Part shown: piece after piece, positions 14,943-24,281 of the stretch
How the letters are laid out: each line of letters begins with the position of its first letter
How positions within the stretch are numbered: position 1 is the first letter of the stretch
Source: an alpha proteobacterium SCGC AAA028-D10
Lineage (GTDB): Bacteria; Pseudomonadota; Alphaproteobacteria; Pelagibacterales; Pelagibacteraceae
NCBI GenBank assembly: GCA_000510845.1
Contig: AZOF01000003.1
Coordinates: 6,191-70,190, forward strand
Direction of reading: 5' to 3'
Length of the DNA: 64,000 nt
Notes under the pieces: generated by a model
The model's database searches: none
What the model was told of the DNA's origin: nothing
The model's input: the letters and a program-made list of their open reading frames with translations, nothing else
Position numbers and translations under genes: made by a program

Positions 14943-15869
14943 TTAAATTTCTAACAAAGCCTCAACGTGATATTTTGCACTTTCTTGTATTGCTGCAAGA
15001 TTGTAGCCACCTTCTAAAATTGAAACAATTTTATTACCACAAACTTGTTTTGCAATTTTCATAATTTCTTTTGTTAATGTGTAATAGTCTTTAGATTCTA
15101 AATTAATGTTAGCTAAAGGATCGTTTTTGTGAGCATCAAAACCGGCTGATAATAATATAAATTCAGGATTAAATTCATTTAACTTGCCGTAAACTTTCTT
15201 ATAACTATTAAAAAATTCTTTAGAGCCTGTTCCAGCTTTTAGAGGAATGTTTAAAATATTATTATATTTACCGGTTTCATCTTCAGAACCTGTGCCTGGA
15301 TAAAATGGAAATTGATGCGATGAAACATATAAAATTTTTTTTTCATTATAAAAAATATCCTGCGTGCCATTTCCGTGATGAACATCAAAATCAATGATTG
15401 CCACTCTATTTAGTTTATATTTTTCTAATAAATAAGTTGCACCTACAGCAACGTTATTAAATAGGCAAAATCCCATAGCCTGTTCTTTTTCAGCATGGTG
15501 GCCAGGAGGTCTAATAACACAAAAGGCATTATCAAACTCTTTATTCATTACAGCATCGATTGCATTAATAATTGATGCAACAGCATCGTAAGCTGCTTTT
15601 TTACTCCCTTTAGAAACAATGGTGTCTCCATCAAGAAAAGCTAAACCTTCTTTTGGAAATGATTGATTAATTTTTTCAAAATATTTTTCTGAATGAGTAA
15701 GTTTAATATATTTTTCATCAAAAGATCCTACGTTTTTCCAGATTAATTTTGGAGTTTGTACTTTTTTTAAACCATTTATGATTGATGGAATTCGTTCAGG
15801 ACATTCTGGATGGCCAGGGCCAGTATCGTGTTCAATAGAAGAATCAGCGGTGAATATGCAAGTTGTCAC
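14943..15869 (-). CDS. Histone deacetylase / acetylpolyamine amidohydrolase family protein
   Basis: The 308-residue protein shows the arginase/deacetylase fold: HDTGPGHPECPERI near the N terminus, RPPGHHAEKEQAMGFCLFNN with the paired His, IDFDVHHGNGTQDIFY with the zinc ligands, and LSAGFDAHKNDPL. Bacterial members remove acetyl groups from small amines or proteins; the real substrate is not known. The start is GTG, overlapping the dapE stop (GTGA), and no ATG fits better. It is the last gene of the minus-strand run beginning at rpmH. Confidence 0.92.
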   Translation of the reverse strand: MTTCIFTADSSIEHDTGPGHPECPERIPSIINGLKKVQTPKLIWKNVGSFDEKYIKLTHSEKYFEKINQSFPKEGLAFLDGDTIVSKGSKKAAYDAVASIINAIDAVMNKEFDNAFCVIRPPGHHAEKEQAMGFCLFNNVAVGATYLLEKYKLNRVAIIDFDVHHGNGTQDIFYNEKKILYVSSHQFPFYPGTGSEDETGKYNNILNIPLKAGTGSKEFFNSYKKVYGKLNEFNPEFILLSAGFDAHKNDPLANINLESKDYYTLTKEIMKIAKQVCGNKIVSILEGGYNLAAIQESAKYHVEALLEI

Positions 15870-17026
15870 TTAAAGTAATTAACAAGGATATCTAAGTATA
15901 TATTTTTTAATTTCTTTAAATCAGCAACTCTTGCCATCTCATCTACTTGATGGATAGTTTTTGCAATTAAACCAAATTCAATACAAGGAGCGATTTTTTT
16001 TATAAAACGAGCATCAGAAGTACCACCCGTCGTTGATAACACAGGATTATTTTTTGTGCTCCTTTTTATAACATTTTTAATCATGTAAACAGTTTTGCTA
16101 GGTTTTGTTAAAAAAGACTCCCCCGAAACATTGTATTTAATTTTGTAATTTGCTTTAGACTTTTTAGTAATAGAAGAAAAAATTTTGTTTAATTTTTTCT
16201 TAAGAGAGCTTGATGTGTGCAAATTATTAAACCTAATATTAAAGGAAGCTTTTGCTTCTGCAGGAACGACATTGTCTGCTGTGTTATCAATAGAAATTTT
16301 TGTAACTTCAAGATTAGAAGGTTGAAAATCTTTATTACCACTGTCTAGTTTTAATTTTTTAATATTATTTAAAATCTCAACTATGACTGTAGAGGGGTTA
16401 TTATAAGTATATGAATAAGCAACGTGTCCTTGGGTGCCTAAAATTGTTAAATGACCTGTTATACTTCCTCTTCTTCCGATTTTAATCATATCACCAAGTT
16501 TATTTTCATTAGTAGGCTCTCCTACTATACAGAAATCAATTTTTTCTTTTTTTTGTATTAATTTTTCGATAACTTTTTGAGTACCATTAATTGCAATAGT
16601 TTCTTCATCACCTGTTATTAAAAAACTAATTGAGCCTTTCAATTTTTTATTTTTTTTTAAAAATTCACTAACTGCAGAAATAAAACAAGCAATTGAACCT
16701 TTCATGTCGCTAACACCACGACCAATTAATTTTTGATTTTTAATAACCCCGCCAAAAGGATTAACAGTCCAAGATTTTAGATCTCCGACAGGAACAACAT
16801 CTGTGTGTCCTGCAAAACAAAAGTTTGGAGAGCTTTTGCCAATTCTTGCATACAAATTCTTAATTTTTGCAGTTCCTTTTTCTTGGAACTCCATAATCTG
16901 ACATTTAAAACCTAATTTTTTTAGATTTTTTGCAACAATATTAATTGCCCCGTCATCTTTAGGTGTAACGCTCTGACATTTAACGAGATCTTTTGCCAAA
17001 GAAACTTCACTAATGGTCTTTAGCAT
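15866..17026 (-). CDS. dapE: Succinyl-diaminopimelate desuccinylase
   Basis: The 386-residue M20 metallopeptidase-fold enzyme has FAGHTDVVPVGD with a zinc-binding His/Asp, GRGVSDMKGSIACF with the bridging Asp, TGDEETIAINGT with the catalytic Glu, and STTGGTSDARF near the end. It hydrolyses N-succinyl-LL-diaminopimelate to LL-DAP in lysine and peptidoglycan synthesis. It follows dapD with one base between, so two successive steps of the succinylase branch are co-transcribed. Confidence 0.95.
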   Translation of the reverse strand: MLKTISEVSLAKDLVKCQSVTPKDDGAINIVAKNLKKLGFKCQIMEFQEKGTAKIKNLYARIGKSSPNFCFAGHTDVVPVGDLKSWTVNPFGGVIKNQKLIGRGVSDMKGSIACFISAVSEFLKKNKKLKGSISFLITGDEETIAINGTQKVIEKLIQKKEKIDFCIVGEPTNENKLGDMIKIGRRGSITGHLTILGTQGHVAYSYTYNNPSTVIVEILNNIKKLKLDSGNKDFQPSNLEVTKISIDNTADNVVPAEAKASFNIRFNNLHTSSSLKKKLNKIFSSITKKSKANYKIKYNVSGESFLTKPSKTVYMIKNVIKRSTKNNPVLSTTGGTSDARFIKKIAPCIEFGLIAKTIHQVDEMARVADLKKLKNIYLDILVNYFK

Positions 17027-17027
17027 T

Positions 17028-17843
17028 TCAATCTCTTAGCAATTCGTTTATTGAGGTTTTGCTTCTAGTTTTTTCATCAACAGTTTTAACAATGACCGCG
17101 CAATATAAACTTGGTTTGCTTTTATCTTCGTTTGCAAGCGATCCCGAGACTACCACTGAATAAGGAGGAACTTTTCCATAAATAATTTGGTTTGTTTTTC
17201 TATCTATAATCTTTGTTGAAGCTCCAATGTAAACACCCATAGAAATTACAGAACCTTCGCCAACAATAACGCCCTCAGCCACCTCTGATCTTGCTCCGAT
17301 AAAACAATTATCTTCAATGATTACTGGGTTTGCTTGAAGAGGTTCTAACACTCCACCAATTCCAACGCCTCCAGAAATATGACAATTTTTTCCAATTTGT
17401 GCGCACGAGCCAACTGTTGACCAGGTATCAATCATGGTTCCATCATCAACATAAGCGCCAACATTTATAAAGGATGGCATCAACACGACATTTTTTCCAA
17501 TGTATGCAGATTTTCTAATTGCTCCGTTTGGTACAGCTCTAAATCCAGCTTCAATATGTTTTTTTTCATCCCAAAGAGCTGTCTTGCCCTCTACTTTATC
17601 AAACCAAGTCGCATAAGGTCCTGAAAGAATTTTATTATCTTGTATTTTAAAACTTAAAAGAATTGCTTTTTTTATCCATTGATGAGTATGCCACTCATTA
17701 TTTTTTTTCTCACAGACTCTAATATTACCCGAGTCCAGTTTTTCCAAAGTTTCATTAATTGCAGAAATAATTGTTTTATCGGAATTTTTATTAATATTAT
17801 TTCTGTCTTCCCAAGCTTTTAAAATAGTATTTTCTAGACTCAT
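17028..17843 (-). CDS. dapD: Tetrahydrodipicolinate N-succinyltransferase
   Basis: The 271-residue protein carries a left-handed beta-helix made of hexapeptide repeats ([49 protein letters not shown]). The [21 protein letters not shown]-type stretch belongs to the N-terminal part. DapD transfers succinyl from succinyl-CoA to tetrahydrodipicolinate. It lies between a HAD phosphatase and dapE on the minus strand, as is usual in alphaproteobacteria. The start ATG is two bases after the HAD stop. Confidence 0.96.
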   Translation of the reverse strand: MSLENTILKAWEDRNNINKNSDKTIISAINETLEKLDSGNIRVCEKKNNEWHTHQWIKKAILLSFKIQDNKILSGPYATWFDKVEGKTALWDEKKHIEAGFRAVPNGAIRKSAYIGKNVVLMPSFINVGAYVDDGTMIDTWSTVGSCAQIGKNCHISGGVGIGGVLEPLQANPVIIEDNCFIGARSEVAEGVIVGEGSVISMGVYIGASTKIIDRKTNQIIYGKVPPYSVVVSGSLANEDKSKPSLYCAVIVKTVDEKTRSKTSINELLRD

Positions 17844-17845
17844 GT

Positions 17846-18514
17846 TTATTTAATTAACAAATTACACTGCTCAAGAAAATGATCTAATTCTTTTATTTTA
17901 AAGTGTACATGATCCTCGTCATGGCCTTCTTTTGCCCAATTATCATCATTTATTACCCATCCTGTTTTCATACCAAGATCATGAGCTGGCTTTAAGTTTC
18001 TAGCGATATCTTCAAAAAAAATACTTTGCTCGGGTATAATGTCGTATTTCTTAATAAGCCTTTCATAAGGAGATCTCTCTGGTTTTGGAACAAAATCTGA
18101 ATCAACAATATCAAATATTGAAAAAAGATTTTCATCAAGTTGCAAATTGCTAATAACATTATTTGCATGTTTTTTTGAACCATTGGTAAATATAATTTTT
18201 TTCCCAGGTAAACTTTTGATTTCTTTATTTAGTTTTTCATTTTTATTTAAAAAACTGTAATCAATATTATGTACAAATTCTAAAAAATGATGGGGGTCAA
18301 TATTATGATGCTTGATTAAGCCATTCAAAGTAGTTCCGTGTTTTTGAAAATAATCATTTTTCATTTGAATAGCTTCTTCGTGACTAACATTTAAATTTTG
18401 AGTAATAAAACTTGCCATTAGTTTATCAATTCCTGAAAATAAATTTGTTGATGAAGGGTAAAGAGTATTGTCTAAATCAAAAATCCAAAATTTTATGTCC
18501 TTTATTTTATTCAT
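17846..18514 (-). CDS. HAD hydrolase, pyrimidine 5'-nucleotidase type
   Basis: The 222-residue protein has the HAD motif [10 protein letters not shown] at residues 12-20 (nucleophile Asp and general-acid Asp), motif [12 protein letters not shown], the motif III lysine in [10 protein letters not shown], and motif [14 protein letters not shown]. The order and spacing match the pyrimidine 5'-nucleotidase (Sdt1/YjjG-like) subgroup that sits between argB and dapD in many alphaproteobacteria. It probably dephosphorylates UMP/CMP or a related small phosphate. Its ATG overlaps the argB stop by one base (TAATG). Confidence 0.85.
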   Translation of the reverse strand: MNKIKDIKFWIFDLDNTLYPSSTNLFSGIDKLMASFITQNLNVSHEEAIQMKNDYFQKHGTTLNGLIKHHNIDPHHFLEFVHNIDYSFLNKNEKLNKEIKSLPGKKIIFTNGSKKHANNVISNLQLDENLFSIFDIVDSDFVPKPERSPYERLIKKYDIIPEQSIFFEDIARNLKPAHDLGMKTGWVINDDNWAKEGHDEDHVHFKIKELDHFLEQCNLLIK

Positions 18515-19368
18515 TATTTTACTATAAGCGTTCCAGCTCCAAGATTTGAGAATAATTCAAAAAGGACAGCATGTGATTTTCTTCCATCAATAATAACAAC
18601 TCCGTTTACACCAGACTCAATAGCGCTAATGCATGTTTTAATTTTTGGAATCATTCCCCCAGTAATCGTTCCATCATCAATAAGATCTAAAGCTTGCTTT
18701 GTAGATAGTTGTGAAATCAAATTACCACTTTTATCATTTACCCCAGGAACATCCGTCATTAATAAAAGCCTTTCAGCTTTTATTTGATTTGCAATGGTTC
18801 CAGCGGCTGTATCGGCATTCACATTGTAAACTTGGCCTTTATTATCCATTCCCATAGGAGCAATAACTGGAATAATTTTTTGTTTAAAAAAGTTATTTAA
18901 CATTTTTGTATCAATCTTTTTTGGATCGCCAACAAATCCCAACTGTTGATCTATAGCTTTATCGATATGAATTACATTATTTTTTCTAACAGTTACAGAC
19001 TCAGCTTTTGCTCCATAATTTATGATAGCGTCTCTTAGATCTGGATTTATCTCATTTAACAAAACATCTTCTACAACTTTTATTACATTTTCATCAGTTA
19101 CTCTTAATCCAGAAATAAATTTATTTTCTAAATTTTGAGATTCTAGTTTTGTTTTGATTTGAGGACCGCCACCATGAATAACCGCAACATCGACATCTAA
19201 TTTTCTTAAAATTGCAGCATCTTGCGCAAATGCTTTTGATAAACTTTGATCAGACATAACCTGACCACCGTATTTGAGAATTATTTTTTTATTTTTATAT
19301 TTGTCAAAGTAAACTGATGCCTCTTGAATTGATGGACCAAGTTCTGGCCAAAAAGACTTTATATCCAT
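18514..19368 (-). CDS. argB: N-acetylglutamate kinase
   Basis: The 284-residue amino-acid-kinase protein has KIILKYGGQVM, AVIHGGGPQIKTKLE, NVNADTAAGTIA and GGMIPKIKTCISAI, the substrate and ATP-binding motifs of ArgB. It makes N-acetylglutamyl-phosphate, the committed step of arginine synthesis. ATG at 19368 overlaps the yidC stop by one base (TGATG); an in-frame TTG three bases earlier is less likely. In many alphaproteobacteria the GTPase gene engB lies between yidC and argB; it is missing here. argD and argF occur together 19 kb away. Confidence 0.95.
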   Translation of the reverse strand: MDIKSFWPELGPSIQEASVYFDKYKNKKIILKYGGQVMSDQSLSKAFAQDAAILRKLDVDVAVIHGGGPQIKTKLESQNLENKFISGLRVTDENVIKVVEDVLLNEINPDLRDAIINYGAKAESVTVRKNNVIHIDKAIDQQLGFVGDPKKIDTKMLNNFFKQKIIPVIAPMGMDNKGQVYNVNADTAAGTIANQIKAERLLLMTDVPGVNDKSGNLISQLSTKQALDLIDDGTITGGMIPKIKTCISAIESGVNGVVIIDGRKSHAVLFELFSNLGAGTLIVK

Positions 19369-21062
19369 CAAACCGTTTTCACCGTAGTCTTCTTCATAAT
19401 GTAATACTGTTGAGCCATCGTAAGGACGTTACTTACAGTCCAATATACGACTAATCCAGAAGGAAAAGTTGCTAACATCACTGTCATTATCAAAGGAAAG
19501 AACGCAAAAATTTTTGCCTGAATTGGGTCTGGTGGAGTTGGGTTTAGCTTCATTTGAAAGTACATTGTAATACCCATTAATATTGGCCACACACCTATCA
19601 TTAAAAACGAAGGAGGATTCCAGGGAATTAAACCAAATAAATTAAAAATTGTTGTTGGATCTGCGGCTGATAAATCTTTAATCCATCCAAAAAATGGAGC
19701 GTGACGCATTTCAAGAGTTACAAAAAGCATCTTATAAACGGCAAAGAAAATTGGAATTTGAATTAAGATTGGAAGACATCCTGATAAAGGATTTACTTTT
19801 TCTCTTTTATATAATGCCATCATTTCTTGCTGTGTTCTTTTTACATCGTCTTTGTACAATTCTTTTATTCTTAACGTTTCCGGCTGAAGAACTTTCATTT
19901 TTGCCATAGATTTAAAAGAATAGTTGTTAAGTGGAAAAAATAAAATTCTTACAATGAGAGTCAGAATAATAATTGCAACACCGAAATTTCCAACAATTTT
20001 AAAGATATAATCGATTACAAAGAACAAAGGTTTTGTAATAAAATAAAACCAACCCCAATCAATTGATAAATCAAAGCGGTCAATTTTTTCTATTTCAGTA
20101 TAATTGTCGATCGGGTAAACTTCTTTTGCGCCAATAAATATTTTTAAAGTAGCAGAAGTGCTTTTTTGAGGATTCGCTATAGTTGGCTCTGATATTATAA
20201 AATTCGCTTTATAACTGTTAGCAAAGGAGTATTCACCTTTAAAAGATTTTCCGCTCTCAGGAATAATGGCAGACATCCAATATTTATCAGTAATACCAAA
20301 CCAACCACTTTTCCCAGCATACGTTTTTTTCTCTTTTTCAATTGTTGAATATGTTTCTTCTTTTAAATTTTTATCTACAACACCAATTAATCCTTCATGA
20401 AGAATATAAAAATTTTCCGTAGTAGGCTTTGTATTCTTTGTTATTTGAGAATAGTGAAATAATTCAATTGTTTTGTTTTTTTCATTTCTGATTGTTTCTG
20501 TAATTTTAAACAAATATTTATTATCTACTTCAATCTTTTTAGAAAAAATAATTCCTTCTCTGTTATTCCACTCGAGAGTTACAGGAGTAGTAGGGGTTAA
20601 TTTTTTACCATCTTTAATTTGCCAAATACTATTGTTATCTGGGACTTTAATATCTGATTTTGTTGTTGCCCAACCGGATTCTACAAAATATCCTTCATCA
20701 GATTTTTTAGGACTAAGAACAACAATTGGCTTGCTATTTTTATCTAAAGTTTCTCGGTAATTCTTTAATACAATATCATCAATTATAGCTCCTCTTAAAG
20801 ATATAGAGCCAGCCAAATTACTATTCTCAATGGATACTCTGTCACCTTCTTTTAATGCCTCACCTCTGGAAATAGCTTTTGTTGGATTTGCTTTTGTAGT
20901 TTGAGGAGTTTCTGGTTTTTGAATATTAGTTTGAGTTTCCGTTTTACCTTGAATTTCAAGTCTTTTTCTTTGAGCTTCATCAGGATTTTCAAAGTACATT
21001 GACCAACCAATTAAAATCGCAGTTGATAATATGACCGCTATGATAACGTTTCTATTTTCCAT
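19368..21062 (-). CDS. yidC: Membrane protein insertase YidC
   Basis: The 564-residue protein starts with NVIIAVILSTAILIGWSMYF, the first membrane segment. A large periplasmic domain (about residues 60-340) follows, and then the conserved core of five membrane segments, including FGVAIIILTLIVRILFFPL, MALYKREKVNPLSGCLPILI, and LIPWNPPSFLMIG. It inserts inner-membrane proteins, alone or with SecYEG. It is the fourth gene of the rpmH-rnpA-yidD-yidC cluster, with a one-base overlap with yidD upstream. Confidence 0.97.
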   Translation of the reverse strand: MENRNVIIAVILSTAILIGWSMYFENPDEAQRKRLEIQGKTETQTNIQKPETPQTTKANPTKAISRGEALKEGDRVSIENSNLAGSISLRGAIIDDIVLKNYRETLDKNSKPIVVLSPKKSDEGYFVESGWATTKSDIKVPDNNSIWQIKDGKKLTPTTPVTLEWNNREGIIFSKKIEVDNKYLFKITETIRNEKNKTIELFHYSQITKNTKPTTENFYILHEGLIGVVDKNLKEETYSTIEKEKKTYAGKSGWFGITDKYWMSAIIPESGKSFKGEYSFANSYKANFIISEPTIANPQKSTSATLKIFIGAKEVYPIDNYTEIEKIDRFDLSIDWGWFYFITKPLFFVIDYIFKIVGNFGVAIIILTLIVRILFFPLNNYSFKSMAKMKVLQPETLRIKELYKDDVKRTQQEMMALYKREKVNPLSGCLPILIQIPIFFAVYKMLFVTLEMRHAPFFGWIKDLSAADPTTIFNLFGLIPWNPPSFLMIGVWPILMGITMYFQMKLNPTPPDPIQAKIFAFFPLIMTVMLATFPSGLVVYWTVSNVLTMAQQYYIMKKTTVKTV

Positions 21063-21322
21063 TATTTATTTTTCTTATTTACAACAGGATCATAACCAAA
21101 TCCGCCGCCTAAAAATTTAATAGGATGGCATCTTAAAATTCTAAGAATTCCCTTAAAACATCCTTTAATAAAACCAAATTCTTTTAAACTCTGCATAAAA
21201 TATTCAGAGCATGTTGGATCATAATGACAAGCGTTATGAAAGAAAGGAGATAATAAAAACTTATAGAGCTTAATAAATTTTGTAAGAATAAAAGAAAAAA
21301 AATTATCTATTTTTTTTAACAT
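21062..21322 (-). CDS. yidD: Membrane protein insertion efficiency factor YidD
   Basis: The 86-residue protein has the signature LYKFLLSPFFHNACHYDPTC followed by SEYFMQSLKEFG and RCHPIKFLGGGFGYDPV. YidD is a small amphipathic protein of the inner face of the membrane that helps YidC-dependent insertion. Its ATG overlaps the rnpA stop and its stop overlaps the yidC start (both TAATG), so the three are translationally coupled. Confidence 0.96.
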   Translation of the reverse strand: MLKKIDNFFSFILTKFIKLYKFLLSPFFHNACHYDPTCSEYFMQSLKEFGFIKGCFKGILRILRCHPIKFLGGGFGYDPVVNKKNK

Positions 21323-21675
21323 TATTTTAACGAGCTAAATTTATATTCAAGTTCTTGTACAATTTTATTAAAATCAACATCATATATTTTTGATTTTGCA
21401 AAAACAGCATACTTATATTTATTGTTAAATGAATCAATCGCAGAAATGGCTTTGCGTGCAGCCATTTTTAATCTTCTTCTAATTTTATTTCTTTTTACGG
21501 CATTTCCTAGCTTTTTAGCCGAGACAAAGCTCATATGAATTTTATTTGTTTCAAGAGAATCATCTTTGTTAGTGTAATAAATTGTGAATAAGTCTGAACT
21601 TACTTTTTTTGCTGATAGAATTTTTTTGAATTCAAGATTGCCTCTAAGACTTTCAAATTTTAGAGTCTTGGGCAT
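21322..21675 (-). CDS. rnpA: Ribonuclease P protein component
   Basis: The 117-residue basic protein contains the RNR motif region as SAKKLGNAVKRNKIRRRLKM, the RNA-binding hallmark of RnpA, followed by ARKAISAI and YAVFAKSKI. With the RNase P RNA it removes 5' leaders from pre-tRNAs. It starts three bases after the rpmH stop in the standard rpmH-rnpA pair. Confidence 0.96.
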   Translation of the reverse strand: MPKTLKFESLRGNLEFKKILSAKKVSSDLFTIYYTNKDDSLETNKIHMSFVSAKKLGNAVKRNKIRRRLKMAARKAISAIDSFNNKYKYAVFAKSKIYDVDFNKIVQELEYKFSSLK

Positions 21676-21678
21676 GGC

Positions 21679-21813
21679 TTAAGCAGATACAGTTTTTCTT
21701 CCCTTAAATCTTCTTCGAGCAATAACTTTTCGACCACCTTTTGTTGCCATACGTGATCTAAAACCGTGTCTTCTCTTTCTTACTATTTTACTTGGCTGAA
21801 AGGTTCTTTTCAT
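21679..21813 (-). CDS. rpmH: Ribosomal protein bL34
   Basis: A 44-residue frame with ATG at 21813 and TAA at 21679 encodes [20 protein letters not shown] and then [19 protein letters not shown], the complete bL34 sequence. It is a structural protein of the large ribosomal subunit. It is the first gene of the minus-strand cluster and lies divergently to the VTT-domain gene, with 81 bp between. A TATAAAT stretch in that gap on the minus strand could be its -10 element. Confidence 0.98.
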   Translation of the reverse strand: MKRTFQPSKIVRKRRHGFRSRMATKGGRKVIARRRFKGRKTVSA

Positions 21814-21894
21814 TGTGATAATTAGAATTTGGCTATTTATAGGTAAATTGTTAAATCATGTACAGCAAAAGTTTTTATTTAATACGTTTTAAAA

Positions 21895-22611
21895 ATGACG
21901 AAATTATCAAAGCTTAAAATTATTTTAGGATTAATTTATCTTTTAATAGTGGGTTTAGTAACATTTCTGTTTTTTCATTATGAGGTTTATAATTATTTTA
22001 GTTCTGATTTCATAAAAAATGATCGCAAAGTAATTATTAATTTTATTGAACAAAATATTTTTATCTACTCTTTTTTATTTTTTTTATTTTCTACCATTTG
22101 GTTCTTTTTACTTGGTTTTGGTTTTCCACTCATTATAGCAGCAGGTTTTATATTTGGTTCTTTTTTAGGCTCAATCCTATTACTTATGGGCTTTGCTATC
22201 GGTTCAACCGCTTTATATATTTTTGCAAATCATTATTTTAAAGATTTAGTGCTTAAGTATTTTTCAAGCAAATATAAAAGTTTAGACAGTCATTTTAAAA
22301 ATAATGATTTTGCTTATTTATTATTTTTAAGATTAGTTCCTGGAATACCTTCGCAAGTCGGCACATTGATTCCAGTATTATTTAATATGAAACTTAAAAA
22401 TATATTTCTTTCAAATATTTTTGGTGTGGCACCATCAATATTTATTTCAGTAAGTTTAGTATCAGGGATTAGTTCTAAAATTGAGGAAGGTTCACAGTTT
22501 AATTTAGATTTACTCTCGGATCCAAAAGTTTCTATACCCTTAACTGCCCTTGGTATAATGGTTCTAGCAGTTAATTTTATAAAACAAAAATTTTTTAAGA
22601 GCAAAATTTGA
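21895..22611 (+). CDS. VTT-domain (TVP38/TMEM64, DedA-like) membrane protein
   Basis: The 238-residue protein has about six membrane segments and the VTT (SNARE-associated) core: GFPLIIAAGFIFGSFLGSIL, then ANHYFKD and FLRLVPGIPSQVGTLIPVLF with the conserved Arg and Pro-Gly. Relatives include the TVP38 and DedA proteins, some of which move phospholipids or undecaprenyl phosphate across the membrane. The substrate here is unknown. Its stop overlaps the TTG start of the next gene, so the two membrane proteins are probably made together. Confidence 0.88.
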   Translation: MTKLSKLKIILGLIYLLIVGLVTFLFFHYEVYNYFSSDFIKNDRKVIINFIEQNIFIYSFLFFLFSTIWFFLLGFGFPLIIAAGFIFGSFLGSILLLMGFAIGSTALYIFANHYFKDLVLKYFSSKYKSLDSHFKNNDFAYLLFLRLVPGIPSQVGTLIPVLFNMKLKNIFLSNIFGVAPSIFISVSLVSGISSKIEEGSQFNLDLLSDPKVSIPLTALGIMVLAVNFIKQKFFKSKI

Positions 22612-23555
22612 ATAAGTTTTTTAAAAATAGTTTTTTAGAAATTAAAGATATTTGCATTCCTTTATATAAAATATTAATTCCGTTTATTTTTATAATTAAA
22701 ATTCTAGAAGAAATTGGGATAGTAAAAATTATTTCAAATTTTTTCGAACCTATAGTTCAATTATTAGGTTTACCAGCAGAGTTTGGTATAGTTTGGGTTA
22801 CAGCTATTATAATTAATGTTTATGCTGCCATTGTTCTTTTTATTAATATCGTCCCATCATTAGATTTAACAGTTGCTCAGGTTACAGTCTTAACGGTAAT
22901 TATTTTAATTGCTCATAATATATTAATTGAAAGCGCCATCTCACACGCAGCTGGTGTTTCTTTCGTTTATGCTTCTATCTTGAGGATAGGAATTGCCTTT
23001 TTGGCTGGGTTTATTTTATATAGAATTTATTTCTATTTTGGATTTTTACAGGAAAAATTTAACTTAGTTTTAGAACAACGTGTCGTTCCAACGGATTATT
23101 ACTCTTGGGTGTTAGGACAGATTGAAAACCTAATTTATATATTTTGTATTATTTGTATTTTAGTTTTTTCTCTAAATATTTTAAAAAAAATTGGTGTTGA
23201 AAATTTAATCAAAAGATTACTTGCAAATCCATTAAAGCTAATGGGGATCAGTTCTAGTGCAATAAATATTATTATTGTTGGTTTAACTATTGGGCTTCAA
23301 TTTGGAGGGGGATTGTTAATTAAAGAAGCAAAATCAGGATCAATTAATAAACAAAGTATTCTGCTTTCTTTATCTTTATTAAATCTAGTACATGCTGTTA
23401 TTGAAGATAGCATCTTGATGATTATCATTGGAGGTCATATTTCAGGAGTGTTATTTTTTAGAGTAATTTTTTCGTTATTAATTGTTTTTCTAATACTTTT
23501 TTTATACAAAAAATTTACATTAATATTTAACAAGTTAATATTTGTAAAAGTTTAA
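22608..23555 (+). CDS. Nucleoside-recognition (Gate) domain membrane protein
   Basis: The 315-residue protein has two similar halves of hydrophobic segments, typical of Gate/nucleoside-recognition proteins: VWVTAIIINVYAAIVLFINI with AHNILIESAISHAAG in the first, and SLLNLVHAVIEDSILMIIIG in the second. The His-Asn/Glu pairs (AHNILIES, VHAVIEDS) recur in both halves at equivalent positions. The family is related to spore maturation proteins and to metal/nucleoside carriers; substrate unknown. The start is TTG at 22608, overlapping the upstream stop (TTGA); no ATG fits. Confidence 0.82.
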   Translation: MNKFFKNSFLEIKDICIPLYKILIPFIFIIKILEEIGIVKIISNFFEPIVQLLGLPAEFGIVWVTAIIINVYAAIVLFINIVPSLDLTVAQVTVLTVIILIAHNILIESAISHAAGVSFVYASILRIGIAFLAGFILYRIYFYFGFLQEKFNLVLEQRVVPTDYYSWVLGQIENLIYIFCIICILVFSLNILKKIGVENLIKRLLANPLKLMGISSSAINIIIVGLTIGLQFGGGLLIKEAKSGSINKQSILLSLSLLNLVHAVIEDSILMIIIGGHISGVLFFRVIFSLLIVFLILFLYKKFTLIFNKLIFVKV

Positions 23556-23560
23556 AATAA

Positions 23561-23637
23561 GCACCCGTAGTTCAATTGGATAGAATGCCAGACTACGAAT
23601 CTGGAGGTTGGAAGTTCGACTCTTTCCGGGTGCACCA
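23561..23637 (+). tRNA. tRNA-Arg(ACG)
   Basis: A 77-nt cloverleaf has acceptor arms GCACCCG/CGGGTGC, discriminator A and encoded CCA. The anticodon stem CCAGA/TCTGG encloses CTACGAA, giving anticodon ACG. The first A would be edited to inosine by TadA to read CGU, CGC and CGA. The T-loop reads TTCGACT. It lies alone between two membrane-protein genes. Confidence 0.97.
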
Positions 23638-23726
23638 AACACTTTAATGCATATAAAATTTAAATTTAAAATTTAGACGTATTTATTGATTGATCTTAAT
23701 TATTAAGAAGAATATAAAATTTACAA

Positions 23727-24179
23727 ATGAGAGTTTCTAGAAATTCAAAATTACTTATTCCTTATCTAGAAAGATTTTACGATTCATCATCATATTATTC
23801 TTACACATTAATTCGATTTGTTGCTGGAGCAATGATGGTGCCCCATGGTTATAGCAAATTATTTGTTAATTTAAATGGCACAGTTGATTTTTTTAAAAGC
23901 GTTCAATTAGAACCTGCTTATCCCTTAGCACTTTACATTGGTATTTTAGAATTTTTTGGTGGAATGTTTTTAGCATTAGGTTTTTTAACAAGATTTGTTG
24001 CAATCCAATTAATAGGTCTTTTGGCAGTTGCAACTTTTTATATTCATTTAAAAAATGGTTTTCTTTGGGTTAAAGGTGGATATGAATATCCATTGTTCTG
24101 GTTAGTAATAATGATTGCAATATTTTTTAAAGGTGGAGGCAGAGCTTCAATAGATGGTTCTCTACCAAAAGAATTTTAA
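23727..24179 (+). CDS. DoxX-family membrane protein
   Basis: The 150-residue protein has four membrane segments and the DoxX pattern: LIRFVAGAMMVPHGYSKLF in the first, LYIGILEFFGGMFLALGFLT in the second and third, and FWLVIMIAIFFKGGGRASID at the end. Family members are linked to quinol oxidation or redox membrane complexes, but the reaction here is not known. An ATG at 23727 after tRNA-Arg(ACG) is the only good start. Confidence 0.88.
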   Translation: MRVSRNSKLLIPYLERFYDSSSYYSYTLIRFVAGAMMVPHGYSKLFVNLNGTVDFFKSVQLEPAYPLALYIGILEFFGGMFLALGFLTRFVAIQLIGLLAVATFYIHLKNGFLWVKGGYEYPLFWLVIMIAIFFKGGGRASIDGSLPKEF

Positions 24180-24182
24180 TTT

Positions 24183-24281
24183 GTGTTTAGATATTTAAAT
24201 AATCTTCCCTTAAATAAAGCTGTAATTGTTTTTTTAATTCTTATTGCTGCAGTGATACTATTAATCAGCTTGTACGTTTAA
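24183..24281 (+). CDS. Possible 32-residue single-pass membrane protein
   Basis: A GTG four bases after the doxX stop opens a 32-codon frame that encodes a short basic N terminus (FRYLNNLPLNK) and then one hydrophobic run, AVIVFLILIAAVILLISLYV, right to the stop. The shape is that of a small inner-membrane protein, and the position suggests co-transcription with doxX. Its last 21 bases overlap the end of the opposing lipid kinase gene. No family is recognised and no clear ribosome-binding site is seen. Confidence 0.35.
   Translation: MFRYLNNLPLNKAVIVFLILIAAVILLISLYV

Noticed and set aside
15866-15869. GTG start of the deacetylase-like gene as a mis-call
   Set aside because: The conserved N-terminal motif begins within a few residues of this start and the GTGA overlap with dapE suits coupled translation.
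22608-22610. TTG start of the nucleoside-recognition protein as a sign of a broken gene
   Set aside because: TTG overlaps the upstream stop (TTGA) in the style of other overlaps in this window, and the protein from this point is complete.
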